From: Candidatus Blautia faecavium | GTDB lineage: Bacteria; Bacillota; Clostridia; Lachnospirales; Lachnospiraceae | Direction: 5' to 3' | NCBI GenBank assembly: GCA_019118425.1 | Contig: DWYZ01000305.1 | Coordinates: 1-56,173, forward strand | DNA length: 56,173 bases | Shown: positions 6,845 to 15,060 of the stretch, piece after piece | How positions within the stretch are numbered: position 1 is the first letter of the stretch | Layout of the letters: each line of letters opens with the position of its first letter | Position numbers and translations under genes: made by a program | The notes under the pieces: generated by a model | What the model was told of the DNA's origin: nothing | What the model saw: only the letters and a program-made list of their open reading frames with translations | Databases searched by the model: none

Positions 6845-8806
6845 TTGAAAAAAAGAATATGTTTAAAGGCGGGAGCCTTTTTTATGACAGGAGCTGTCAT
6901 TCTGGCCGCAGCGGCGGGAATGGAGCGTAAAGTGTATGGCGCCCAGGATACAGGAATGCTGACGCTTTCTCAAAGCGCGGCCTGGACAGAGGAAAATCAA
7001 TACAGAGCAGAGGTTACTTTGACCATTCAGGGATTAGACAGTTACTTTAAACAACAGATAAATTCTGCATCTTCCGAGGAAACGCAGCCTGTAGAGCAGA
7101 TGTCAGATACAACAGGCACATTTGTTTCACAGGACAGCCTTGGACAGTACCCTTCAGAGGAAAATCCAGATGGGAATACAGAGCCGCACAGTGCGGCAGG
7201 TTCTGCAGAAGCAACGACAGACCCTGCCGGGAGCGAGGAAGGCAGTCCCACGGACAAGCAAAACACAGAAACACAAGGAGCATACAGGCAAGACATAGAT
7301 GAGCAGGAGGCAGAAATCCAAAGTGCAGACAACCAAAGCACAGGCCCTCAAGGTGCAGACAACCAAAGCGCAGAATCCCAAGATGCAGATAATCAGAGCG
7401 CAGAAATCCAGGCCGCAGATATCCCCAATAGAGCTGTCCAATACACAGAGCAGGCCGGCGAAGGAAAAATTGACGGGGCAGAGATGTCATCGTCTCTTTC
7501 CCTGGTCTATTTTCTCTCCGAATATTTCCTTCCGGATACGCAGAAGATTCCCTCTTTCTATATTGCAGAGGAACTTACTGTTTCCAAAGAGAATGGAGAG
7601 CAGACCTCAGTTATTAAAATCACGATCCCTCTTTTGCCGAATGCTTCCTATACTGAGCCAGCAGTATATACCCTCCCTCTTTTGTTAAAAGAGGAGTTTC
7701 AGGATCTGGGCCAAGGCTGTTCCTATCCTGTAAGCCGGGAGATTTCCCTTCAGGAAGGGGATGGAGGCCAGGGAGTTTATCTCATAAGAAATACAGACTC
7801 CCAGATTCTCGCAAAGGCATCTATGACATACCTTGATGTAAAACCGGTATCTGCGGATTTTCAATTGTCTGTAAATACAGCCCCCCAAACGCCTAAGGCA
7901 GGGGAACGGCTTACCTATGAGATAGTTTTAAAAAACACAGGCGAAATCCCTCTCACCCAGATACAGCTGAAAAATAATTTTTCTCAGGGAGGCCTCACCC
8001 TTGTATGGGAACAGGCACAGGGAGTGACTATGCCGGAGAACGGGCAGGGTGCATTGCTTGATATGCTGGAAAAAGGAGAAACACGGACCTTATATGCCTT
8101 TGTGGATCTGCCGGAGAGTCAGGAAGAGACCTTTACAAATATCTTTCATATTATTTGCCAGAATCCGGCCGCGCCTCAGACGGTCCTGGAAAGACAGGCA
8201 CAGGTGGAAACAGGAGTTACTCCTTTAAAAGCAGAGTTTACTGTAGAGAAGACAGCAGACAGGACTACGGCCTTCCCTGGGGAGACCATTCGCTATCAAA
8301 TATGCATTCGAAATACAGGAGAAAAAACACTCCATTCTGTTTTAAGTACAGAAAGATTTTTATCCTCTAATATCCAGGCACAGTTTTTAGAAAAAGAAGG
8401 AGTAGAGTTAAATGCCGCGAAAAACCAGGCCCTGATCCCTCAGATCCTTCCAGGAGAAGCTTTCGCTCTGGAAGCGGCGGTCACGCTGCCTTTGAATATG
8501 GTAAGCCAGGAGCTGATCAACCAGGTGATCGTTGTGAGCCGTGAGACAGGAACCCGTTCCGTTCAGTCTCAGGCAGGAATACAGGTGCAGGCGCTTCCGT
8601 CAACACCTACGCCGACTCCATGGCTCACTCAGTATCCTGTACAGAATACACTGTATAAAAGCGGCGGCTCACTGGCCAAGCAGGCTTCTTCTTATCCTAA
8701 GACAGAGGATGAATCGCCTATAGCTTTCTGGGCTGTCACGGCGGGAGGCGCTCTTTTGGTCATGGCAGCGGCGTTTCACCTTGGGAAAGGGAAAAGGAAA
8801 CATTGA
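6845..8806 (+). CDS. Cell-surface protein with DUF11-like domains and a variant sortase signal
   Basis: The 653-residue product starts at TTG 6845, chosen because AGGAGG lies 8 nt upstream. It has an N-terminal signal peptide (about residues 1-32, ending MERKVYGAQ), then a Thr/Gln/Ser-rich linker with four 10-residue repeats of the form AExQxADNQS (about 157-198). Two beta-rich repeats of DUF11 type follow (about 340-450 and 455-585, with LTYEIVLKNTGE and IRYQICIRNTGE), then a TPTPTP stretch. The C-terminus has YPKTEDE, a hydrophobic helix and KGKRKH, the layout of a sortase sorting signal with YPKTE in place of LPXTG. It is probably wall-anchored and may be an adhesin or structural surface protein. 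No sortase or pilin neighbour is present. Confidence 0.75.
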   Translation: MKKRICLKAGAFFMTGAVILAAAAGMERKVYGAQDTGMLTLSQSAAWTEENQYRAEVTLTIQGLDSYFKQQINSASSEETQPVEQMSDTTGTFVSQDSLGQYPSEENPDGNTEPHSAAGSAEATTDPAGSEEGSPTDKQNTETQGAYRQDIDEQEAEIQSADNQSTGPQGADNQSAESQDADNQSAEIQAADIPNRAVQYTEQAGEGKIDGAEMSSSLSLVYFLSEYFLPDTQKIPSFYIAEELTVSKENGEQTSVIKITIPLLPNASYTEPAVYTLPLLLKEEFQDLGQGCSYPVSREISLQEGDGGQGVYLIRNTDSQILAKASMTYLDVKPVSADFQLSVNTAPQTPKAGERLTYEIVLKNTGEIPLTQIQLKNNFSQGGLTLVWEQAQGVTMPENGQGALLDMLEKGETRTLYAFVDLPESQEETFTNIFHIICQNPAAPQTVLERQAQVETGVTPLKAEFTVEKTADRTTAFPGETIRYQICIRNTGEKTLHSVLSTERFLSSNIQAQFLEKEGVELNAAKNQALIPQILPGEAFALEAAVTLPLNMVSQELINQVIVVSRETGTRSVQSQAGIQVQALPSTPTPTPWLTQYPVQNTLYKSGGSLAKQASSYPKTEDESPIAFWAVTAGGALLVMAAAFHLGKGKRKH

Positions 8807-8898
8807 AATGACCGGTTAGGTGTGCTATTCTATAAAGGAATCTATACTTAATAGGAAGATTTTTGTTATTTCAGATAGATATGGAGGCTGGAGAAAAA

Positions 8899-10356
8899 AT
8901 GAAATTATCATCGCTGTTGGAACGGGTGGAATACACCTGCTGCCAGGGAAGCCTGGACCAGGAAGTGACCACAGTCACTTACGATTCCAGAAAGGCAGAA
9001 CCTGGATCGATGTTTATCTGCATACGGGGAGCTGTGGTGGACGGACATAAGTTCATTCCCGATGTGGTGGAAAAAGGAGCGAAGGTGCTTGTGGTGGAAG
9101 AAGAGACGCAGGTTCCTTCAGGCGTAACGGTCATTCGCGTAAAAGATACCCGTTATGCTATGGCGTTTATCTCCGCCGCGTATTTCGGATATCCCGCGGA
9201 AAAACTTAAGACTATAGGGATAACAGGAACGAAAGGAAAAACCACCACCACCTATATGGTAAAATCTATCCTGGAAAATGCCGGCTATAAGGTGGGGCTT
9301 ATCGGTACCATCGAGGCGATTATCGGAGACAAAGTCATTCCTGCAGCGAATACCACACCGGAATCTTTCGTGATCCAGAAATATTTCCGGGACATGGTGG
9401 ACGCTGGCTGCGATTGTGTGGTTATGGAGGTTTCCTCTCAGGGGCTGATGCTTCACCGGACCCAGGGATTTATTTTTGATTTCGGAATTTTTACCAATAT
9501 CGAACCAGATCATATAGGGCCTAATGAGCACAAGGATTTTGCCCATTACCTTGCCTGTAAGTCCTTGCTTTTAAAACAGTGCAGGGTGGGGATCGTAAAT
9601 CGTGACGATGAACATTTTGACAAGATCATAGAAGGGCATACCTGCACCCTGGAAACCTACGGGTTTTCCCCTGAGGCGGATCTGCGCGCAGAGGATGCCA
9701 AGCTGGTAAGCGGAAAAGGATATCTTGGCATTTCCTATCACTTAAAGGGACTTTTGGATTTTCCGGTGGAAATTGATATTCCTGGAAAATTCAGTATTTA
9801 TAATTCTCTGACAGCAATAGCCATCTGCCGCCATTTTAAGGTATCAGAGGATAATATTATCAAAGCCTTAAAAGTGGCCAAGGTAAAAGGCCGTATCGAA
9901 ATGGTGAAGGTATCGGATGAATTTACCCTGATGATCGACTATGCCCATAATGCCATGGCGCTGGAAAGCCTTTTGACCACTTTGAGGGAGTACCATCCTC
10001 ACAGACTGGTGTGCCTTTTTGGCTGTGGAGGCAACCGTTCCAAATACCGCCGGTATGAAATGGGCGAGGTATCCGGAAAGCTTGCGGATCTTACCATCAT
10101 CACTTCAGATAACCCCAGAGATGAAGAGCCTCAGGCTATTATAGATGATATTAAGATCGGTATCGGGAAAACAAGCGGAAAGTATGTGGAGATCATTGAC
10201 AGAAAAGAGGCTATCCGTTATGCCATAGAGCATGGCGAGCCGGGAGATATCATCATCCTTGCCGGAAAGGGTCACGAAGATTACCAGGAAATTAAAGGCA
10301 AGAAGTACCCCATGGATGAAAGGGTGCTGATTGCAGACATCCTGGCAGAAAGATAA
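8899..10356 (+). CDS. murE: UDP-MurNAc-tripeptide synthetase, meso-DAP adding
   Basis: MurE adds the third stem-peptide residue to UDP-MurNAc-L-Ala-D-Glu in the cytoplasm. The 485-residue frame shows the three Mur ligase domains: N-terminal substrate domain, central ATPase with GTKGKTTTTYM (about 111-121) and the C-terminal domain. The motif SDNPRDEEP carries DNPR, the known signature for meso-diaminopimelate as substrate, so the wall is predicted to be DAP-type. I chose ATG 8899 (MKLSSLLERV) over the TTG start in the track because it matches the family N-terminus and has GGAGG and GGAG just upstream. It is separated from the other mur genes of the dcw cluster by 17 kb. Confidence 0.93.
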   Translation: MKLSSLLERVEYTCCQGSLDQEVTTVTYDSRKAEPGSMFICIRGAVVDGHKFIPDVVEKGAKVLVVEEETQVPSGVTVIRVKDTRYAMAFISAAYFGYPAEKLKTIGITGTKGKTTTTYMVKSILENAGYKVGLIGTIEAIIGDKVIPAANTTPESFVIQKYFRDMVDAGCDCVVMEVSSQGLMLHRTQGFIFDFGIFTNIEPDHIGPNEHKDFAHYLACKSLLLKQCRVGIVNRDDEHFDKIIEGHTCTLETYGFSPEADLRAEDAKLVSGKGYLGISYHLKGLLDFPVEIDIPGKFSIYNSLTAIAICRHFKVSEDNIIKALKVAKVKGRIEMVKVSDEFTLMIDYAHNAMALESLLTTLREYHPHRLVCLFGCGGNRSKYRRYEMGEVSGKLADLTIITSDNPRDEEPQAIIDDIKIGIGKTSGKYVEIIDRKEAIRYAIEHGEPGDIIILAGKGHEDYQEIKGKKYPMDERVLIADILAER

Positions 10357-10359
10357 GAT

Positions 10360-10427
10360 GTTACTGGTCACCGTGTGAACAGTAACGATAAGATTGCCTT
10401 GCTGCTGGCTGCCGTACGGCCAGTAAC
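10360..10427 (+). repeat. Palindromic repeat between murE and priA
   Basis: GTTACTGGTCAC (10360-10371) pairs with GTGAACAGTAAC (10375-10386) with one mismatch. It matches the terminal hairpin of the full repeats. A further GGCCAGTAAC at 10418-10427 can also pair back to the first arm. The track ORF reads through this element, but priA begins after it. Confidence 0.6.
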
Positions 10428-10443
10428 TAAGAAAGAGAGAAGC

Positions 10444-12660
10444 ATGATTTTTGCAGATGTAATTGTAGATATTTCCCACGAAAAACTTGACAGATGCTTC
10501 CAATATATTGTACCCCGGGAGCTGGAGCAGGAGATAGGGATCGGCATGGTAGTGGAGATGCCTTTTGGAAATGGGAACCGCATACGGAAAGGATATGTGA
10601 TCGGTCTTTCAGACCAATCCAGATTCGACGTAAACAGAATGAAGACCATCCAAAGACTGTGCAATGGAGAAGAAACCACGGAATCCCGGCTGATCGCCCT
10701 TGCATCCTGGATGCGGGAACGCTATGGAGCTACTATGATCCAGGCTTTAAAAACAGTGATCCCTGTTCAGGAAAAAGTAAAAACAAAGGAAAAACGCCGG
10801 ATCTGCCTTTCTGTGCCAGCAGAAGAGGCAAATGCGCTCATGGAGAAACTGGAGGGAGGAAGATGCAAGGCCAGGACCAGGCTTCTTCGGGCTCTTTTAA
10901 AAGAAAAAGAGCTGGACTATACCAAGGCGGCCAAGGAGCTTGGAGTGACTCAGAATGTGATCAAGCCTTTGCTGGAAGAAGGGGTCATCTGTATTAAGCA
11001 CGACCAGGTATACCGGACGCCTGCAAATCCTTCCTCCATGCCGGGAGATCGGGAATGGAGCTTAAGTCCCCCTCAAAGAGAGGCGGTCTCCCTGATAAAA
11101 AATGAATGGTCTATGGGAAAACGGCCGGTGCTTCTTCACGGCGTCACAGGAAGCGGAAAGACCCAGGTATATATGGAGCTGATAGAAGAAACGCTGAAGG
11201 AGGGAAAACAGGCTATTGTCCTTATCCCTGAGATTGCCCTTACTTATCAGACGGTGAGAAGATTTTATGCCAGGTTTGGAGAGGGCGTTTCAGTCCTTAA
11301 CTCCAAGCTTTCCCAGGGGGAGCGGTATGATCAGTTTAAACGGGCAAAAAAGGGAGAGATCCAGGTGATGGTAGGCCCCCGCTCGGCCTTGTTTACTCCT
11401 TTTCCTGAGCTTGGCCTTATTATTATCGATGAAGAACATGAACCTACATATAAAAGTGAAAACACACCCAGGTATCATGCCAGAGAGACAGCAGTAAAAA
11501 GAGCCCAGCTGGAGGATGCCAGGGTGCTGTTAGGCTCTGCCACTCCTTCTCTGGCTTCTTATAGCCGCGCTATGTCCGGGGAATACGCACTGGTGACACT
11601 AAAAGGCCGATATGGAAACAGCATTCTGCCGGAGGTATTAATTGTAGATTTACGGGAAGAATTAAAAGAAGGGAATCGTTCTATATTAAGCAGAAAGCTC
11701 AGAACCGCCATTTCGGATCGCCTGTCTAAAAAAGAGCAGGTCATGCTGTTTTTAAATAGGAGAGGATATGCCGGCTTTGTTTCCTGCAGATCCTGCGGGC
11801 AGGTGATGAAATGTCCCCACTGTGACGTTTCCCTTTCAGAGCATAACAACGGCAGGCTGGTGTGCCATTACTGCGGCTACGAGCAGAGAAAGCCGGAGAA
11901 ATGTCCGGTATGCGGTTCGCCTTATATCGGAGGCTTTAAGGCAGGCACCCAGCAGATAGAGCAGGTGATACAGAAGTCCTTTCCAGGCGCCAGGGTGCTT
12001 CGGATGGATTTCGATACCACCAGGCATAAAGGAAGCTATGAGAAGATCCTGGCGTCTTTCGCCGCTCATGAGGGGGATATCCTCGTGGGAACGCAGATGA
12101 TCGTTAAGGGACATGACTTCCCGGATGTAACACTTGTGGGTGTGATCGCTGCGGATCTGTCTTTAAACGCGGAGGATTATCAGTGTGCGGAGAGAACTTT
12201 TCAGCTTTTGACCCAGGCGGTTGGACGTTCCGGAAGGGGAAAGAAGGCGGGAGAAGCGATCATACAGACTTATAATCCGGAGCATTACAGCATTGAGGCT
12301 GCCGCAAGGCAGGATTACGAAGCTTTTTATAAGGAAGAAATGAGTTACCGCACCCTTCTCGATTATCCACCCTGTTCCCATATGCTGGCAGTGCTGGCGT
12401 CCAGTCCGGACGAAGCACTCTTAGAGCAGGGGATGGAATATCTGGCAAGATTCGTAGGAAGGATTTATTCCGGACCGGATCTTCACGTGATCGGCCCTGC
12501 CTATGCCGCGGTGGGAAAGGTAAACGATGTGTACAGAAAGGTCCTTTACTTAAAGCATAAGGAGGGCAGCGTGCTCTTTGCTGTAAAAGACCGGCTGGAA
12601 AAATACATAGAAATTAATTCGGGATTTCGAAAAATATATATACAATTTGATTTTGTTTAG
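10444..12660 (+). CDS. priA: Primosomal protein N' (replication restart helicase)
   Basis: PriA is the 3'-5' superfamily 2 helicase that reloads the replisome at stalled forks. The 738-residue protein has an N-terminal DNA-binding domain (about 1-110), Walker A GVTGSGKT (about 235), the DEEH box IDEEHEPTY, and the cysteine-rich zinc module CRSCG, CPHC, CHYCG, CPVCG (about 455-500) inserted between helicase lobes. The track start at 10375 lies inside a palindromic repeat. ATG 10444 (MIFADVIVDIS) fits the family N-terminus and has AAGAGAGA upstream. It heads a run priA-def-fmt seen in many firmicutes. Confidence 0.93.
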   Translation: MIFADVIVDISHEKLDRCFQYIVPRELEQEIGIGMVVEMPFGNGNRIRKGYVIGLSDQSRFDVNRMKTIQRLCNGEETTESRLIALASWMRERYGATMIQALKTVIPVQEKVKTKEKRRICLSVPAEEANALMEKLEGGRCKARTRLLRALLKEKELDYTKAAKELGVTQNVIKPLLEEGVICIKHDQVYRTPANPSSMPGDREWSLSPPQREAVSLIKNEWSMGKRPVLLHGVTGSGKTQVYMELIEETLKEGKQAIVLIPEIALTYQTVRRFYARFGEGVSVLNSKLSQGERYDQFKRAKKGEIQVMVGPRSALFTPFPELGLIIIDEEHEPTYKSENTPRYHARETAVKRAQLEDARVLLGSATPSLASYSRAMSGEYALVTLKGRYGNSILPEVLIVDLREELKEGNRSILSRKLRTAISDRLSKKEQVMLFLNRRGYAGFVSCRSCGQVMKCPHCDVSLSEHNNGRLVCHYCGYEQRKPEKCPVCGSPYIGGFKAGTQQIEQVIQKSFPGARVLRMDFDTTRHKGSYEKILASFAAHEGDILVGTQMIVKGHDFPDVTLVGVIAADLSLNAEDYQCAERTFQLLTQAVGRSGRGKKAGEAIIQTYNPEHYSIEAAARQDYEAFYKEEMSYRTLLDYPPCSHMLAVLASSPDEALLEQGMEYLARFVGRIYSGPDLHVIGPAYAAVGKVNDVYRKVLYLKHKEGSVLFAVKDRLEKYIEINSGFRKIYIQFDFV

Positions 12661-12679
12661 AGGAAAGGAAGAGATAGAG

Positions 12680-13162
12680 ATGGCGATTAGAACGATCAGA
12701 ATCCAGGGAGACGAGGTACTTACGAAAAAAAGCAGGCCGGTTAAGGAGATGACGCCGCGCCTTAAAGAATTGATCGCGGATATGCTGGATACCATGTACG
12801 AGGCAAACGGAGTAGGGCTGGCAGCGCCCCAGGTAGGGATCTTAAGACGGATCGTTACTATTGATGTGGGCGAAGGCCCCATTGTTCTGGTGAATCCGGA
12901 GATCATAGAGACAGATGGAGAGCAGACCGGAGACGAGGGCTGCTTAAGCGTTCCGGGGATGTCCGGACAGGTGACACGGCCGAATTATGTGAAAGTCCGG
13001 GCCCTGGATATGGATATGAACCAGGTGGAATATGAGGGAGAAGAGCTTTTAGCCAGGGCCTTCTGCCATGAGATCGATCACCTGGATGGAAAGATGTACA
13101 CCGATCTGGTGGAGGGAGAGCTTCACCGGGTAACTTATGAAGACGAGGAGGAAGAGGAATAA
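12680..13162 (+). CDS. def: Peptide deformylase
   Basis: Removes the N-formyl group from new proteins. The 160-residue protein carries all three family motifs: GVGLAAPQVG (about 44-53), EGCLSVPG with the metal-binding cysteine, and HEIDHLDG with two metal-binding histidines and the catalytic glutamate. The start ATG 12680 (MAIRTIRIQGD) has GGAAAGGAAGAG upstream; the track ORF begins 11 codons earlier inside the end of priA. The gene is 19 nt after priA and 3 nt before fmt, which uses the formyl group that Def later removes. The acidic C-terminal tail EDEEEEE also supplies the GA-rich ribosome site for fmt. Confidence 0.95.
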   Translation: MAIRTIRIQGDEVLTKKSRPVKEMTPRLKELIADMLDTMYEANGVGLAAPQVGILRRIVTIDVGEGPIVLVNPEIIETDGEQTGDEGCLSVPGMSGQVTRPNYVKVRALDMDMNQVEYEGEELLARAFCHEIDHLDGKMYTDLVEGELHRVTYEDEEEEE

Positions 13163-13165
13163 AAT

Positions 13166-14107
13166 ATGAAGCTGGTTTATATGGGAACACCGGATTTTGC
13201 AGTCATGCCTCTTCAGGCGCTGGTGGAAGCCGGCTATCCGGTAGAGGCGGTGATCACGCAGCCGGATAAGCCGAAGGGAAGAGGCAAGGAGCTTAAGCCT
13301 ACTCCGGTAAAGGAAGAAGCGCAAAAGCATGGCATTGCCGTGTATCAGCCGCAGAAGGTAAAGGATCCGGATTTTATAAAGACGTTGGAGCAGATAGGGC
13401 CGGATATCATCATAGTAGCGGCCTTTGGGCAGATCATTCCCAGACAGGTGCTGGAACTGCCGAAATTCGGATGTATCAACATCCATGCTTCTCTCCTTCC
13501 GAAATACAGAGGGGCAGCGCCCATTCAGCAGGCGGTCATTGACGGAGAAAAAGAATCCGGCGTAACGATCATGAAAATGAGTGCCGGGCTGGATACAGGC
13601 GATATGATCGCTAAGGTTGTGGTGCCTTTGGATAAGGAAGAGACGGGAGGCAGCCTTTTTGATAAACTTGCAAAAGCAGGGGCGAAGCTTTTGATCGAGA
13701 CGCTTCCATCCATCTTTGACGGCACGGCTGTATATGAAAAACAGCCAGAGGAAAGTCCGACCCCCTATGCGGGAATGATCACCAAGCAGATGGGGCTCAT
13801 GGATTTTGGCAAGGATGCCTGGGCATTGGAGCGGCTTGTGAGGGGAATGGATCCCTGGCCAAGCGCATATACCTATCTGGACGGAAAGGTATTAAAGGTC
13901 TGGAAGAGCAAGGTGAGGGAAGAAGAGAGCAGCAGCATGCCCGGCACGGTTTTGCTCACAGATAAAAAAGGAATCCATGTGGCCTGCGCAAAAGGAATCC
14001 TGGTGCTTACAGAGATACAGCTTGCCGGAAAAAAACGTATGAGCGCAGATGCTTTCCTGCGTGGATATTCCATTAAAAAAGGTACTGTGCTGGGAGGAGG
14101 AGAATAG
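13166..14107 (+). CDS. fmt: Methionyl-tRNA formyltransferase
   Basis: Formylates initiator Met-tRNA using 10-formyl-tetrahydrofolate. The length of 313 residues is typical. Motifs seen: the N-terminal Rossmann segment MKLVYMGTPDFAV, the catalytic Asn/His stretch NIHASLLPKYRGAAPIQ (about 107-123), GDMIAK, and the C-terminal OB-like tRNA-binding domain from about residue 205. The start ATG is preceded by GAGGAAGAGGAA at the end of def, suggesting coupled translation. The transcript may end at one of the hairpins at 14120-14294, though none has a good U tract. Confidence 0.95.
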   Translation: MKLVYMGTPDFAVMPLQALVEAGYPVEAVITQPDKPKGRGKELKPTPVKEEAQKHGIAVYQPQKVKDPDFIKTLEQIGPDIIIVAAFGQIIPRQVLELPKFGCINIHASLLPKYRGAAPIQQAVIDGEKESGVTIMKMSAGLDTGDMIAKVVVPLDKEETGGSLFDKLAKAGAKLLIETLPSIFDGTAVYEKQPEESPTPYAGMITKQMGLMDFGKDAWALERLVRGMDPWPSAYTYLDGKVLKVWKSKVREEESSSMPGTVLLTDKKGIHVACAKGILVLTEIQLAGKKRMSADAFLRGYSIKKGTVLGGGE

Positions 14108-14119
14108 GTTAATTACCCT

Positions 14120-14146
14120 ATTGCCGGTCAACTTGCGACCGGTAAT
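14120..14146 (+). other. Hairpin after fmt, related to the dispersed repeat
   Basis: ATTGCCGGTC pairs with GACCGGTAAT over 10 bp with one wobble. It resembles the GTTACTGGTCAC hairpin of the repeat with changes on both arms that keep pairing. There is no U tract, so a terminator role is doubtful. Confidence 0.45.
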
Positions 14147-14165
14147 AATTAGAAGTATATAATTA

Positions 14166-14294
14166 CATGCCACACCCGGACCACGCACCAGCTGCTTGGT
14201 CACGGGCCAGTATGATTCAACAGGCAATTTGGCTAAAGCGAAGCGAACTTTAAATGCCCAATTGCCCGTTACTGGTCACTGTGTGACCAGTAAC
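14166..14294 (+). repeat. Dispersed palindromic repeat, full copy (129 bp)
   Basis: Three inverted repeats in a row: CCCGGACCACGCA with its partner TGCTTGGTCACGGG; GGCAATTTGGC (14223-14233) with GCCCAATTGCC (14256-14266); and GTTACTGGTCAC (14268-14279) with GTGACCAGTAAC (14283-14294). The conserved linker ATGATTCAACA joins the first two. The copy at 53301-53429 on the other strand matches throughout and has the same length. It carries no gene. The family resembles a MITE or REP-type intergenic element, but no target-site duplication was identified. Confidence 0.75.
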
Positions 14295-14349
14295 AGTATA
14301 TATTGACTGTAAAGTTGTGGGAGTATACAAAAATAAAGGAGTGAGCGCA

Positions 14350-15060
14350 ATGTTTGGATACGGATATGGATACAGATGGGGATTTGACTGGACGTATCTG
14401 CTTTTGATCGCTGGTCTGATCCTGTCACTTTTGGCATCGGCAAAATTAAAAAGCACCTTTTCTGTTTACAAAAGACAGCGAAGCGCTTCAGGGCTTACAG
14501 GAGCTCAGACTGCCCAGAGGATACTGAGAGCGGCTGGGATTTTCGATGTACAGGTGGTTCCTGTGCAGGGCAGCCTTACGGATCATTATGACCCTGTGAA
14601 AAAGGTAGTTCGGCTGTCCCAGGACGTTTATAACCAAACTTCTCTGGCCGCGGTAGGAGTGGCTGCCCATGAGTGCGGACACGCAATCCAGCATGCCAGA
14701 AATTATGCTCTTTTAAATATCCGAAGCGCTATCGTGCCGGCGGCGAACATTGGAGCGAATATTTCCTGGCCGCTGTTTATCCTGGGGCTGATCTTTTCCA
14801 TTCAGCCGCTGATCACACTGGGGATCCTTTTGTTTTCTCTGGCTGTCCTTTTTCAGCTTGTGACTCTGCCTGTGGAGGTAAATGCTTCTTCCAGGGCTCT
14901 GCGCATGCTGGAAACTACAGGGATTTTAAGCCCCAGCGAAAACAAAGGGGCAAGAAAAGTTTTAACAGCCGCGGCCCTTACCTATGTGGCTGCCCTTGCT
15001 TCCTCCATCCTGCAGCTTTTGAGATTAGTGATACTTGCAGGAGGACGCAGACGTGACTAA
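14350..15060 (+). CDS. YugP-like membrane zinc metallopeptidase
   Basis: The 236-residue product contains HECGH (in AAHECGHAIQHA, about residue 106), the HExxH-type zinc site, flanked by hydrophobic segments at about 17-35, 130-150, 155-175 and 210-230. This is the layout of the neutral zinc metallopeptidase family known as YugP in Bacillus. The physiological substrate is not known. ATG 14350 (MFGYGYGYRWG) has AAAGGAG 9 nt upstream and is preferred to the upstream track start. The last 8 nt overlap the rsmB start, so the two are translationally coupled, as is common in this cluster. Confidence 0.85.
   Translation: MFGYGYGYRWGFDWTYLLLIAGLILSLLASAKLKSTFSVYKRQRSASGLTGAQTAQRILRAAGIFDVQVVPVQGSLTDHYDPVKKVVRLSQDVYNQTSLAAVGVAAHECGHAIQHARNYALLNIRSAIVPAANIGANISWPLFILGLIFSIQPLITLGILLFSLAVLFQLVTLPVEVNASSRALRMLETTGILSPSENKGARKVLTAAALTYVAALASSILQLLRLVILAGGRRRD

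Noticed and set aside
7042-7490. Three minus-strand ORFs (95-147 aa) across the surface protein repeats
   Set aside because: Cys/Leu-rich shadows of the repetitive coding sequence, with no ribosome sites.
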